A DNA stretch of 64,000 bases from Lachnospiraceae bacterium (GTDB lineage: Bacteria > Bacillota > Clostridia > Lachnospirales > Lachnospiraceae). Where the stretch lies: positions 1 through 64,000 of the forward strand of contig SVEH01000005.1 in assembly GCA_015057455.1 (NCBI GenBank), given 5' to 3'. The position numbers and the translations under genes were made by a program. Below, in pieces: positions 52,004 to 60,822 of the stretch (position 1 is its first letter; each line of letters begins with the position of its first letter). The notes under the pieces are model-generated. The model searched no databases and was not told where the DNA came from. It saw nothing but the letters and a program-made list of their open reading frames with translations.

Positions 52004-54649
52004 ATGAAAGGAAAGCTAGTGTTTGCATCAATTATTGTAACAGTAGTTTTAATATGTTTAGTTGGTTTGTTTTTGAATGACAGAACTGAAACGCAAGCTT
52101 CGAATACGAAGATCGTAGTTTTTCATTATCAGAGACCAGACAATGACTATGAAAAATGGAATGTGTGGTTATGGGATAAGAAAGGTACTGACATAGGAGA
52201 AAGTAATTTTACAGGAGTGGATGAGTACGGTGCTTATGCCGTTGCAGAATGTAATTCTAATATTGAGAAATTAGGATTTAGAGTTAGGTATTCTACAAAG
52301 GATAATGCTTGGGCTAAAAGCGATATAGAAGAGGACAGATTTTTATCATTAGCAAGTATATCAGAAAGTACAGTTCATGTGTATTTAAAATCTGGGGATG
52401 ATACATTTAGCGCAAGAGGAGATAACCAACAGGTTATTACTAAGGCAGAAATATATGGAACGGATAGAATTTTATTTGAAGTTTCAGAAGTTAAGAAGAA
52501 TTCAACTGATTTAAGATTTATGATTAGAGATAAGGAAGGACATCAAGTAGATGTTAAAAAAGTTGAATTAAAACAAGATAGAAAAACAGGATATATTCAT
52601 TTAAAAGATGATTTAGATTTACTTGGAACATATACGCTTAATAATGGTGTTGGTTCTATTGTAAATGTGGTAATGCGTGATTACTATGAGACAAAAGAAT
52701 TTGTTAATGAATGTATATATACAGGGAATGATTTAGGTGTAACTATATCTAATAATACAACTAAATTTAGAGCATGGGCTCCAACTGCAGAAAGTTTATC
52801 CGTTAAATTATATAAGACAGGTAGCGAGGAAAAAGATGATTTGTATGCAACATACGAGATGGAAAAAGACACAGGTGGTACGTGGGTTTTAACTCGTAAT
52901 GAAAACCTAGCAGGTTACTATTATGTATACAACATTAAGTATAAGAAGACATTCCAAAAATATTATGCTAAGAAACATAATATAGAAACTGATGATCCAC
53001 AGGGATATGATGCAGTAGACCCTTATGCTAGATCAGCAGGAGAGAATGGTACAAAAGGTATGATTATAGATGTTGGGGCAGCTTCACCAGAAGGATGGTC
53101 AAGAGATACTAATCGTACAGTAGATAAGATAACAGATGCATCTATTTATGAAATATCTGTAAGAGATACATCATCAAGTAAAACATCAGGGGTAAAGAAT
53201 AAAGGTAAGTTTGTTTCTTTCTTAGAAAGAGGAACTAAGACAGCAAGTGGTGTTTCTACTGGTATGGATCACATTGTAAATATGGGCGTTAATATGGTAC
53301 AAGTTATGCCAATATTTGATTTTGCATCAGTAGATGAGACAAAACCACTTACTAATGATGATTATAACTGGGGTTATGACCCAGCTAACTATAATGTTCC
53401 AGATGGCTCATTTTCAACAAATGCAAAAGATGGAACAACAAGAGTTTATGAGTTAAAGCAAATGATTCAAGCATTCCATAATGAAGATATAGGTGTAATT
53501 ATGGATGTTGTATATAACCATACATATTATGATTATCCATTTGGATTTGCGGTATTAGTACCAGGATATTTCCATAGACCTGATTCTAATACATCTGGAT
53601 GTGGTAATGATGTAGCAACTGAAAGAACTATGGTAACTAAGTATATAGTAGAATCTATAGTATATTGGGCAAAAGAATACCATATTGATGGATTTAGATT
53701 TGACCTTATGGGATTAATTGATTTAGATACAATGAATCAAGTTCGTAGAGAATTAGATAAGCTTAACGAAGAAATAATTTTATATGGTGAAGGTTGGTAC
53801 ATGGATAGTACAAATAGAACAAGAGATGTATTCTTATGTAATCAAAATAACTGTAGATTAACAGATGAATTAGGTTTCTTTAGTGATACAATTCGTAATG
53901 GATTACGTGGTGGAAATGATAAGTCCTCTATAGGATTTATACAAGGAGATGCATCAGCAGCTAAAACTATGGCATATTCATCAAAAGCATATTCAATATG
54001 GTCAGAAAATGAACCATATCAAACAATAAATTATGCTTCATGTCATGACAACTATACTTTATGGGATAAGTTGAAAGTATCAAATAAGAAGACTGTTCCA
54101 GAAGCTACACTTATAGCACAGAATAAGTTAGCTGCAGGTGTTGTGTATACATCACAAGGTGTGCCACTAATGTTACAAGGAGAAGAGTTCTTAAGAACAA
54201 AGGTGGATGAGGATGGAGAATTAGTAGAGAATAGCTATAATGCTCCAGATACAGTTAATACAGTAGACTATTCAAGGCTTGAAAAGTATCAAAGCGTAGC
54301 TGATTACTATAAAGGATTAATTGAGTTTAGAAAGAATCATGAATCATTAAGAATGTTAAGAAGATCTCAAGTAGATGCTACATATAAGTGGCTAGAAGGA
54401 AGAGAAGTTTATAAACCAGGTGTAGTTGCATTTGAACTTGGTAAAGTTAATGGAGAGGTAGCAGATGGTATTGTGGTTATTTATAATCAGAATAGTACAG
54501 CACAAGAAGTTAACCTTCCAGAAGGAGATTGGCAAGTATGCGTAGATGAGAATAATGCAGGAGTAACTCCATTAAGAACTGTTTCAGGTTCTGTAAAGGT
54601 TGCACCAGTATCATGTTACGTATTAGTGAAAGGCCAAACTAAGATGTAA
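52004..54649 (+). CDS. pulA: type I pullulanase, membrane-anchored or secreted (1)
   Basis: Hydrolyses alpha-1,6 links in pullulan and branched starch outside the cell (881 aa). The order is an N-terminal hydrophobic segment (~5-25, anchor or signal peptide), a CBM41 module (YEKWNVWLWD, ~38-135), a linker Ig-like region, CBM48 (KFRAWAPTAESLSVKLY), then the GH13_14 barrel. The barrel has the type I signature YNWGYDP, the nucleophile Asp567 (DGFRFDLMG), Glu596 (YGEGW) and Asp682 (SCHDNY). It ends in a beta domain, with no LPXTG or C-terminal helix. The ATG at 52004 follows AAGGAGG. A paralog lies at 57613, with which it shares the whole plan. Confidence 0.95.
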   Translation: MKGKLVFASIIVTVVLICLVGLFLNDRTETQASNTKIVVFHYQRPDNDYEKWNVWLWDKKGTDIGESNFTGVDEYGAYAVAECNSNIEKLGFRVRYSTKDNAWAKSDIEEDRFLSLASISESTVHVYLKSGDDTFSARGDNQQVITKAEIYGTDRILFEVSEVKKNSTDLRFMIRDKEGHQVDVKKVELKQDRKTGYIHLKDDLDLLGTYTLNNGVGSIVNVVMRDYYETKEFVNECIYTGNDLGVTISNNTTKFRAWAPTAESLSVKLYKTGSEEKDDLYATYEMEKDTGGTWVLTRNENLAGYYYVYNIKYKKTFQKYYAKKHNIETDDPQGYDAVDPYARSAGENGTKGMIIDVGAASPEGWSRDTNRTVDKITDASIYEISVRDTSSSKTSGVKNKGKFVSFLERGTKTASGVSTGMDHIVNMGVNMVQVMPIFDFASVDETKPLTNDDYNWGYDPANYNVPDGSFSTNAKDGTTRVYELKQMIQAFHNEDIGVIMDVVYNHTYYDYPFGFAVLVPGYFHRPDSNTSGCGNDVATERTMVTKYIVESIVYWAKEYHIDGFRFDLMGLIDLDTMNQVRRELDKLNEEIILYGEGWYMDSTNRTRDVFLCNQNNCRLTDELGFFSDTIRNGLRGGNDKSSIGFIQGDASAAKTMAYSSKAYSIWSENEPYQTINYASCHDNYTLWDKLKVSNKKTVPEATLIAQNKLAAGVVYTSQGVPLMLQGEEFLRTKVDEDGELVENSYNAPDTVNTVDYSRLEKYQSVADYYKGLIEFRKNHESLRMLRRSQVDATYKWLEGREVYKPGVVAFELGKVNGEVADGIVVIYNQNSTAQEVNLPEGDWQVCVDENNAGVTPLRTVSGSVKVAPVSCYVLVKGQTKM

Positions 54650-54827
54650 TAAGAGGCATATAATTAAAGGGGATATATATTGAGGAAATTAATTTTTAGG
54701 AACAATATTGAAATATTAACATACAATAAGATATAGGATAAAAATAATAAATATTAATTAACAAGTTAATAATACATATCGACAATAACAGTCAATTGAA
54801 TTCATACAAAATATGGTGTAATATAAT

Positions 54828-54941
54828 AATTGGAAAACTCTTACGTAATTATAATGTACCTAGTGTAATTGGCTGATGATATAGATTATGATATGTATTA
54901 ACATAAAAAGACGCCAAAGTTCCTTTGGCGTCTTTTTATGT
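54828..54941 (+). ncRNA. candidate small RNA ending in a strong terminator
   Basis: TTGAAT (54796-54801) and a TAATATAAT stretch (54819-54827) make a possible promoter, ~180 nt after the pullulanase stop. A ~110-nt transcript from there would end at the perfect 19-bp hairpin 54901-54941. No open frame or ribosome site lies inside. It could also be merely the pullulanase 3' UTR. Confidence 0.35.
54901..54941. terminator. perfect 19-bp terminator hairpin
   Basis: ACATAAAAAGACGCCAAAG (54901-54919) is fully complementary to 54923-54941 around TTC. The T-run lies within the second arm. It works in both orientations. Confidence 0.92.
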
Positions 54942-54955
54942 TTAGGGATGATTTA

Positions 54956-55032
54956 GGCTCTGCGTAGACGTTAGTTTGCGATTCTAGTGTAGATTGGTGC
55001 AAGTTTTAGTAGGGGCTCCGCGTAAACTTTAG
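54956..55032 (+). repeat. pair of 19-bp direct repeats
   Basis: GGCTCTGCGTAGACGTTAG (54956-54974) and GGCTCCGCGTAAACTTTAG (55014-55032) match at 16 of 19 positions, 58 bp apart. Their role is unknown. Confidence 0.65.
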
Positions 55033-55049
55033 GTTACTATATTAGGGTT

Positions 55050-55201
55050 GAATATCATCAAATATAATATATTTTTCTACCCACTTGCGTTCTATAGCAA
55101 AGCGTAATGGACACTAAGCTCATGCTTCGCCTCTGGGCTTGCATTCGCTAAGTGCCAACGGTTTGCTAATGACGAAAAATATATTATATTTGCTGATATT
55201 C
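55050..55201. repeat. 152-bp foldback element
   Basis: The 28-bp arms, 55050-55077 and 55174-55201, are inverted copies with one mismatch (starting GAATATCATCAAATATAATA and, reversed, GAATATCAGCAAATATAATA). The ~96-bp core is GC-richer and contains CTTGCG, CTTCGCC and TTCGCTAAGTGC. No target duplication or transposase is seen. The layout recalls the element at 41178-41406, but the arms are unrelated. Confidence 0.75.
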
Positions 55202-55260
55202 TTTGACTAATAAGTGTTTTAGATAAGATATTTTGGTATAAGTAGAAGTTATGAGTTTTA

Positions 55261-55404
55261 ATTACGGTCTAGGAGATGAAAGAAGTCGAAAAGGCCCGTA
55301 AAGCTAGAGGGAAAAGTAAGAATTAGAGGTAGGATTACGGTACAAAGAATAAAAAGAAGTCAAAAGGGGCGTAAAGCTAGAGGGAAAAGATAAGAATGGA
55401 AGGA
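55261..55404 (+). repeat. imperfect 73-bp tandem duplication
   Basis: Copy 1 is 55261-55333 and copy 2 starts at 55334; both begin ATTACGGT. The best-kept part is CGTAAAGCTAGAGGGAAAAG. Read in one frame both give K-A-R-G-K followed by a nearby stop, so they look like two copies of the 3' end of a lost gene with a basic C-terminus. Confidence 0.75.
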
Positions 55405-55411
55405 GATGTGT

Positions 55412-55582
55412 ATGGATTTTAAGGTTGGAGATGTTATTACGATGAAGAAGAAGCATCCTTGTGGAAGTGCTACTTGGGAGATTCTTCGTGTAGGAGCAGA
55501 TTTTAGACTTAAATGTACTGGATGTGGTCATCAAGTTATGTTGCCTAGAAACAAGGTAGTGAGTAGCATTGGTAAGAAGTAA
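55412..55582 (+). CDS. DUF951 (YyzM-like) small protein
   Basis: A 56-aa protein, MDFKVGDVITMKKKHPCGS... continuing ATWEILRVGADFRLKCTGCGHQ and ending VMLPRNKVVSSIGKK. The P-C-G and C-T-G-C-G cysteines suggest a metal site. DUF951 proteins occur next to rpsF in Firmicutes, as here (two genes upstream of rpsF). GGAG lies seven to eight nt before the ATG at 55412. The function is unknown. It follows a tandem duplication directly. Confidence 0.9.
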   Translation: MDFKVGDVITMKKKHPCGSATWEILRVGADFRLKCTGCGHQVMLPRNKVVSSIGKK

Positions 55583-55753
55583 TGTGGGCAATAGTATTGA
55601 AGACAGAATTCAAGGTAGAGCTTATTAATAAAGAGTATGGTATTAACTAAAAAATGGGAAAAAACATAACTAGTAATTAGAATTTATGGTAGAGTATGTT
55701 ATTAATTAGAAGTAAGGGCTGAATTATACTGAAAATAAAAGTAGGAGGACATT

Positions 55754-56074
55754 ATGAATTTTGAAGGTTTAATTATAGGTGTTATTGTATTTTTGTTAAT
55801 TGGTGTATTTCATCCAATTGTTATTAAAGCAGAATACTATTTTACGAAAAATGTATGGCCAGTTTTTGCAATTGTAGGTGTTGTATGTTTGATTATTTCA
55901 CTTAATATAAGTAATAATCTATTGAATATTACTATGGCTGTATTGGGTATTACTTGTTTATGGAGTATTATTGAGTTGTTTGAACAAGAGGAAAGAGTAA
56001 GAAAAGGTTGGTTTCCTAATAATCCAAATAGAAAATCTAAAACAGATAATGTAGATGATGCAACTAAATTATAA
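55754..56074 (+). CDS. small membrane protein, DUF4491-like
   Basis: A 106-aa protein with three hydrophobic helices (~5-22, 34-52, 56-75). GVFHPIVIKAEYYF and IIELFEQEERVRKGWFPNNP match my memory of DUF4491, a clostridial membrane family of unknown role. The polar tail is cytoplasmic. GGAGG lies before the ATG. It lies between DUF951 and rpsF; the rpsF promoter starts right after its stop codon. Confidence 0.82.
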   Translation: MNFEGLIIGVIVFLLIGVFHPIVIKAEYYFTKNVWPVFAIVGVVCLIISLNISNNLLNITMAVLGITCLWSIIELFEQEERVRKGWFPNNPNRKSKTDNVDDATKL

Positions 56075-56090
56075 AATATTTAAATTTTGC

Positions 56091-56119
56091 TTGAAATAAA
56101 AATATGGTTATGTTATCAT
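56091..56119 (+). promoter_or_regulatory. rpsF operon promoter
   Basis: TTGAAA (56091-56096), a 17-nt spacer and TATCAT (56114-56119). A ~65-nt leader with a weak CCTT/AAGG pairing precedes the rpsF ribosome site. Confidence 0.75.
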
Positions 56120-56194
56120 TGAAAACTGTGATATGTAATATATCCTTGCTCTTTATTTATAAGGGCCAAAGACCAAAAGGAGGTGCAAACAACT

Positions 56195-56482
56195 ATGAAC
56201 AAATATGAATTAGCTTTAGTTGTAAATGCAAAAATCGAAGATGAAGCTAGAACAACAGCCGTTGATAAGGTAAAAGGTATTATCGAGAAGTTTGGCGGTA
56301 CAATTACTAACGTTGATGAATGGGGTAAGAAGAAATTAGCTTACGAAATTCAAAAGATGAGAGAAGGGTTCTATTATTTTATTCAATTCGATTCTGATGC
56401 TAACTGTCCAGCAGAAGTTGAATCAAGAATTCGTATTATGGAAGAAGTTATCAGATTTTTATGCATAAGACAAGACGCATAA
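56195..56482 (+). CDS. rpsF: ribosomal protein bS6
   Basis: Small-subunit protein that pairs with bS18 on the platform (95 aa). MNKYELALVVNAKIEDEART, the VDEWGKKKLAYEI segment and RIMEEVIRFLCIR are typical. The ATG at 56195 follows AAAGGAGGTG. An in-frame GTG at 56183 lies within that ribosome site and is rejected. First gene of rpsF-ssb-rpsR, the universal bacterial order. Confidence 0.97.
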   Translation: MNKYELALVVNAKIEDEARTTAVDKVKGIIEKFGGTITNVDEWGKKKLAYEIQKMREGFYYFIQFDSDANCPAEVESRIRIMEEVIRFLCIRQDA

Positions 56483-56500
56483 GAAGGGAGAACCCACATT

Positions 56501-56953
56501 ATGAATAAAATTATATTAATGGGACGTTTAACAAGAGATCCTGAAGTGAGATATTCACAAGGAGAAAGCTCATTGGCAATTGGAAGATTTAGTTTAGCAG
56601 TAGATCGTCGTTTTAAAAGACAAGGGGAAGCTGAGGCAGATTTCTTTAACTGTACAGCTTTTGGAAAGCAAGCAGAGTTTGTTGAGAAGTATTTAAAACA
56701 AGGAACAAAGATATTATTATCAGGACGTGTACAGAATGACAACTACACTAATAAAGAAGGTCAGAAAGTATATAGTGTTCAAATCATTGCTGAAGAGATA
56801 GAATTTGCTGAGAGTAAAGCAGCAGCTTCTAATAATGCAGGAGCTAGTTTTAATCCAGGTGGATTTGGTAACGAAATGCCAGAACCAAGCCAAAGTGCAG
56901 ATGGATTTATGAATATACCAACAGGATTAGAAGAAGAACTACCATTTAGTTAG
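56501..56953 (+). CDS. ssb: single-stranded DNA-binding protein
   Basis: Coats single-stranded DNA in replication and repair (150 aa). The OB-fold covers ~1-105 (MNKIILMGRLTRDPEVRY, FFNCTAFGKQAEFVEKYL, GTKILLSGRVQNDNYTNKEG). A flexible Gly/Asn linker leads to the acidic tip EEELPFS, the partner-binding end. It lies between rpsF and rpsR. GGGAG is about 10 nt before the ATG. Confidence 0.97.
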   Translation: MNKIILMGRLTRDPEVRYSQGESSLAIGRFSLAVDRRFKRQGEAEADFFNCTAFGKQAEFVEKYLKQGTKILLSGRVQNDNYTNKEGQKVYSVQIIAEEIEFAESKAAASNNAGASFNPGGFGNEMPEPSQSADGFMNIPTGLEEELPFS

Positions 56954-56993
56954 GAACTAACGTGGTAAAGAATCAAATTAGGAGGTAATAGTT

Positions 56994-57260
56994 ATGCCAT
57001 ATAACAAGAATGATAAAGCAGAATCTTCAATGAAGAGAAGACCAAGCCGTAGAAGAAAAAAAGTTTGCGTATTTTGTGCAGATAATGATTCAGCTATCAT
57101 CGATTACAAAGATGTTGCAAAGTTAAGAAAGTATGTTTCTGAAAGAGGTAAAATTTTACCAAGAAGAATTACTGGAAACTGTGCTAAACATCAAAGAGCT
57201 CTTACAGTTGCAATTAAGAGAGCAAGACATATAGCAATTATGCCATATACAGTAGACTAA
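56994..57260 (+). CDS. rpsR: ribosomal protein bS18 (cysteine-containing form)
   Basis: Small-subunit protein (88 aa) that pairs with bS6. [10 protein letters not shown] and TGNCAKHQ keep the Cys residues of the zinc-binding C+ type, so this strain does not carry the zinc-free form at this locus. The N-terminal ~25 residues are a basic extension ([12 protein letters not shown]). GGAGG precedes the ATG and a terminator follows. Confidence 0.97.
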   Translation: MPYNKNDKAESSMKRRPSRRRKKVCVFCADNDSAIIDYKDVAKLRKYVSERGKILPRRITGNCAKHQRALTVAIKRARHIAIMPYTVD

Positions 57261-57283
57261 TATAGACAGAATATATATAAAAT

Positions 57284-57313
57284 AAAAAAGTGTCGCAGAT
57301 GCGGCACTTTTTT
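57284..57313 (+). terminator. rpsF-ssb-rpsR operon terminator
   Basis: AAAAAAGTGTCGCA GAT GCGGCACTTTTTT is a GC-capped stem flanked by A- and T-runs. Confidence 0.93.
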
Positions 57314-57568
57314 GTTTTATTATTTGTTTAGATTTGTTATAAAGTATTTCTAAAGGTTACATTTATTTTACACACAAAAAGGGGTGCATGGGAGTATAAT
57401 ATATTGTATAAGGGGACCAATTTTGTGAGTCTATCGATGGGGAGAATATGGAATAAATATACAATAATATACATTTCTTCGAAAATAGAATCCTTTGTTT
57501 TGGGAACTTTTGTAAAAATTAAATATTTCTTAATTTATAAAAATGCACTTTAATATGGGTATGTTATG

Positions 57569-57577
57569 TGGTATAAT
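57569..57577 (+). promoter_or_regulatory. extended -10 promoter of pullulanase 2
   Basis: TGGTATAAT (57569-57577) lies 36 nt before the start, as at 27709. A poor -35 (TTTAAT) lies 17 nt further upstream. Confidence 0.6.
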
Positions 57578-57612
57578 AACGTGATTAGAGTTGTTAAAAA
57601 GGAGGATTTATA

Positions 57613-60555
57613 ATGAAGAAAAGGGTTCATGCAATGTTAATGATAATTGCAATGATTTTCTCCATGATTGGAAATGTGTTATTTGGTGTTGTAGATGTTA
57701 AGGCAGAGCCAGGCAACATTACAGTGAAGTTTCACTATACTAGAGAGAATAGTGATTATGAAGGTTGGAATTTGTGGACGTGGTCTGATAGTAATCATCC
57801 ATTACAATTTTCAGAGAAAGAAGAGAATGGAGTATGTGCAACAGGCACATATAAGGCAACAACAAAAGAAGTTGGTTATATTGTAAGACTATCTGAGGCA
57901 GATAATGAATGGGCTGCTAAGGATGTAGATGCTAATAGATTTGTAGATTTAAAATTTGTACTTGGTGGAACTGTTCATGTGTATATTACACAAGGACAAG
58001 AAGAAGCTAAGATTGATTTATCTGAAGCTAAAGTAGCTGAAGGTGACATAATTGTTGCTGCAAGTGTGGAAGAGTCAGCTTTAGATACAATTAATTTTGA
58101 ATTAGCTGAACCAGCAAAAGGAGAACAACTTGAAACTACATATACAATTGAATCAACAAAAGGTGCAAAACAAGAGATTGATTCAATTACATTAAATGCA
58201 GATAAGAAAACAGGTTCTATAAAGCTTAAAACTCCTATTTCTTTATTAGCTCAATATGTAGCAAAAGGAAGCAATGGAATAGAAGCTGATATAGTAACAC
58301 CAGATTATTATACTACACAAGATTTTATAAATAAGTACACATATACAGGTGAAGATTTAGGAGCAACAGTAAGTGGAAGCCAAACTACATTTAAATTATG
58401 GGCTCCAACAGCACATAGCGCAAAAGTTGTATTTTATAAATCAAGTTCAGATAAAACAGATGATGTAGATAAAACAGAGTTCATGAAAATGGATGCTCAA
58501 GGAGTATGGTCAGCAACATTACCAGAGAATTTACATGGTTCATATTATACATATGAAGTATTAACACCAGAGGGAAAAGTTGTAGCAGCAGATCCATATG
58601 CAAAATCTGCAGGTGTTAATGGTGTTAAGAGTATGGTAATTGATCTTGCTCAAACTAATCCAGAAGGTTGGGATGCAGATAAGAGACAGACTGTAAAGAA
58701 CATTACAGATGCTAATATCTATGAATTACATGTAAGAGATTTCTCTATACATGAAGATTCTGGTATGACAAATAAAGGTAAGTATCTTGCATTTACAGAA
58801 AAGGGAACAAAAACTAGCAAGGGTGCTACATCAGGTATTGATTATTTAAAAGATTTAGGTGTTAATTATGTACATATATTACCATCATATGATTTCGGAT
58901 CAGTAGATGAGAATAAATGTGAAGATTATAACTGGGGATATGACCCTGTAAACTACAACGTTCCAGAAGGTTCTTATTCAACAGATCCAGCTGATGGAAC
59001 AAAGAGAGTAAATGAATATAAGCAAATGGTTAAAGCGCTTCATGATGAGGAAATTGGTGTAATTATGGATGTTGTTTACAACCATGTATATCATACAGAT
59101 GAATTTTCTTATAATAAGATAATGAATGGATATTTCTCAAGACCAAACTCTAACGGTTCAGGATGTGGTAATGACACAGCAACTGAGAGAGAAATGGTTA
59201 AGAAATTCATCGTTGATTCAGTAAAATATTGGGCAACAGAATATCATATTGATGGATTTAGATTTGACCTTATGGGATTAATCGATGTTGATACAATGAA
59301 AGCTGTAAGAGAAGCATTAGATGAAATTGATAAAGATATTATCATCTATGGTGAAGGCTGGAATATGGATACAAAGACAGTTAAAGAAGTAGAATTAGCA
59401 ACTCAAGATAATGCTAATAGTTTAGAAGGAATTGCATTCTTTAATGATACTATAAGAGATGCAATAAAAGGTAGCTCACAAGAAGGTAATGAAACTTCAA
59501 AGGGATTTGTAAATGGAGCTGTATCAGCAGAGAACATCACTAATATGGAAATGTGTATATTAGGTAGAGCAAATTGGACAAATAACCCAAGTCAAGTTAT
59601 AAACTATGCATCATGTCATGATAATTATGCATTGTGGGATAAATTGTGTCAATCTAATCCAGATGATTCAGAAGAAGATAGAATAAAAATGAACTTATTA
59701 TCAGCTGCAATCGTTCAAACTTCACAAGGAACACCATTTATTATGCAAGGTGAAGAATTGTTAAGAAGTAAGAAAAACGAAGATGGTACATATAATGGTA
59801 ATAGTTATAATGCAGGAGATGCAGTTAATGCAATAGACTATAACGCACAATTAGACCATAAAGAAGTATATGATTATTATAAAGGTTTAATTGAATTTAG
59901 AGCAAATCATGCAGCACTTAGAGCTACATCATTTGACCAAGTATCATCAAAAGCTAGTATAATAAAGAATACACCAGAGAATGTAATTGCATATACAGTT
60001 AAGAAGGTAAATAAAGAAGTTGCAAGCGGAATAACTGTTATCTATAATGCAAACAAAACAGAGCAAAGTGTTAAATTACCAAAGGGAACTTGGAAAGTAT
60101 GCATTAATGGTGAAAAAGCTGGTGTAGAAGAATTAGATAAGGTAAAAGGAACAATTAAAGTTGCACCATTATCATGTTATGTATTAGTTAAAGGAGCTAC
60201 AAGTATAGCCGCAGCAAAAAGCGGAGCATCTGATGATGTAGTGAAAGAGACTCGTACACCAGAAGAGATAAGAGCTTCAAGAGAAACAATGGATGAAAGT
60301 GTATTGTTAATTATATTAGCAATAATAACATCAATAATTATAATAGCAGCATTGTTAATTTATAACACAATATTTAAGAATAGAATATATTCAGATCAAG
60401 AAGTAGAATATATGGTTAAAGATAATAATGATAAAATATTAAAAGAAGCATCTAATATAGATGGAATGACTATGGACAACGATTATGATGAGCCAAAAAG
60501 TTTATCTGATTTATTAGATATGAATGAATTTGTATTTGAAAATGATATGGAATAA
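57613..60555 (+). CDS. pulA: type I pullulanase with C-terminal membrane anchor and cytoplasmic tail (2)
   Basis: A surface debranching enzyme of 980 aa. The order is a signal peptide (cleavage near VKA-EP, ~32), CBM41 (FHYTRENSDYEGWNLWTW, ~36-135), Ig-like and CBM48 modules, and a GH13_14 barrel with YNWGYDP, Asp552 (DGFRFDLMG), Glu581 (YGEGW) and Asp670 (SCHDNY). The C-terminus differs from pullulanase 1. After a linker rich in Glu/Arg it has a membrane helix (897-921), then a ~59-residue acidic tail that should be cytoplasmic. This anchors the enzyme by a helix instead of LPXTG. GGAGG lies before the ATG. Confidence 0.95.
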   Translation: MKKRVHAMLMIIAMIFSMIGNVLFGVVDVKAEPGNITVKFHYTRENSDYEGWNLWTWSDSNHPLQFSEKEENGVCATGTYKATTKEVGYIVRLSEADNEWAAKDVDANRFVDLKFVLGGTVHVYITQGQEEAKIDLSEAKVAEGDIIVAASVEESALDTINFELAEPAKGEQLETTYTIESTKGAKQEIDSITLNADKKTGSIKLKTPISLLAQYVAKGSNGIEADIVTPDYYTTQDFINKYTYTGEDLGATVSGSQTTFKLWAPTAHSAKVVFYKSSSDKTDDVDKTEFMKMDAQGVWSATLPENLHGSYYTYEVLTPEGKVVAADPYAKSAGVNGVKSMVIDLAQTNPEGWDADKRQTVKNITDANIYELHVRDFSIHEDSGMTNKGKYLAFTEKGTKTSKGATSGIDYLKDLGVNYVHILPSYDFGSVDENKCEDYNWGYDPVNYNVPEGSYSTDPADGTKRVNEYKQMVKALHDEEIGVIMDVVYNHVYHTDEFSYNKIMNGYFSRPNSNGSGCGNDTATEREMVKKFIVDSVKYWATEYHIDGFRFDLMGLIDVDTMKAVREALDEIDKDIIIYGEGWNMDTKTVKEVELATQDNANSLEGIAFFNDTIRDAIKGSSQEGNETSKGFVNGAVSAENITNMEMCILGRANWTNNPSQVINYASCHDNYALWDKLCQSNPDDSEEDRIKMNLLSAAIVQTSQGTPFIMQGEELLRSKKNEDGTYNGNSYNAGDAVNAIDYNAQLDHKEVYDYYKGLIEFRANHAALRATSFDQVSSKASIIKNTPENVIAYTVKKVNKEVASGITVIYNANKTEQSVKLPKGTWKVCINGEKAGVEELDKVKGTIKVAPLSCYVLVKGATSIAAAKSGASDDVVKETRTPEEIRASRETMDESVLLIILAIITSIIIIAALLIYNTIFKNRIYSDQEVEYMVKDNNDKILKEASNIDGMTMDNDYDEPKSLSDLLDMNEFVFENDME

Positions 60556-60604
60556 TTAGATTAGTTTTAGTAATTATTATTGATAGGATTTAAAGTAAAA
60601 AAAT

Positions 60605-60660
60605 ATAGAGCTTATTTAAAAGAACAATATATAGGTCTTTTAAGTAGGCTCTATTTTGTT
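60605..60660 (+). terminator. pullulanase 2 terminator
   Basis: ATAGAGC (60605-60611) pairs with GCTCTAT (60648-60654). TTTAAAAGA and TCTTTTAA extend the stem inside, and a T-run follows. Confidence 0.75.
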
Positions 60661-60822
60661 TTATTAGAAAGTAAAATCAGAGATTGTTATTTCATAGCAA
60701 AGAATAATTCTTAATTGATTTTATGTTGTGACATATAGATATAATCTGTTAAAAAATGTAGAATAGATTTAAGGGAAAAACTTTGCATCTGTTAAAAATT
60801 GTAAATATTTATATTAAAGTTA

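Larger units (their letters stand above)
54650..55411. other. 762-nt repeat-rich region without large genes
   Basis: It holds a promoter-like sequence and a strong terminator (candidate small RNA, 54828-54941), two direct repeats of GGCTCYGCGTARACKTTAG (54956-54974, 55014-55032), a 152-bp foldback (55050-55201) and a tandem 73-bp duplication (55261-55404). The base composition is less AT-rich than the other spacers in the window. Confidence 0.7.
57261..57612. other. 352-nt region between rpsR and pullulanase 2
   Basis: It contains the rpsR terminator (57284-57313), an AT-rich stretch with no gene and a promoter for pullulanase 2 (57569-57577). I see nothing else. Confidence 0.6.

Noticed and set aside
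55271-55325. 16-codon open frame (starting M-K-E-V-E-K-A-R-K) in the tandem duplication
   Set aside because: AGGAG is fused to the ATG with no spacing and the second repeat copy does not keep the frame start. A lost gene tail is the simpler explanation.
55304-55591. 95-aa minus-strand open frame opposite DUF951
   Set aside because: Antisense to DUF951 and the tandem duplication; the plus-strand 56-aa protein has a ribosome site and family match.
56120-56180. bS6/bS18-binding autoregulatory leader before rpsF
   Set aside because: Only a weak CCTT/AAGG pairing is visible and the expected CCG-bulge motif was not found, so it is not called.
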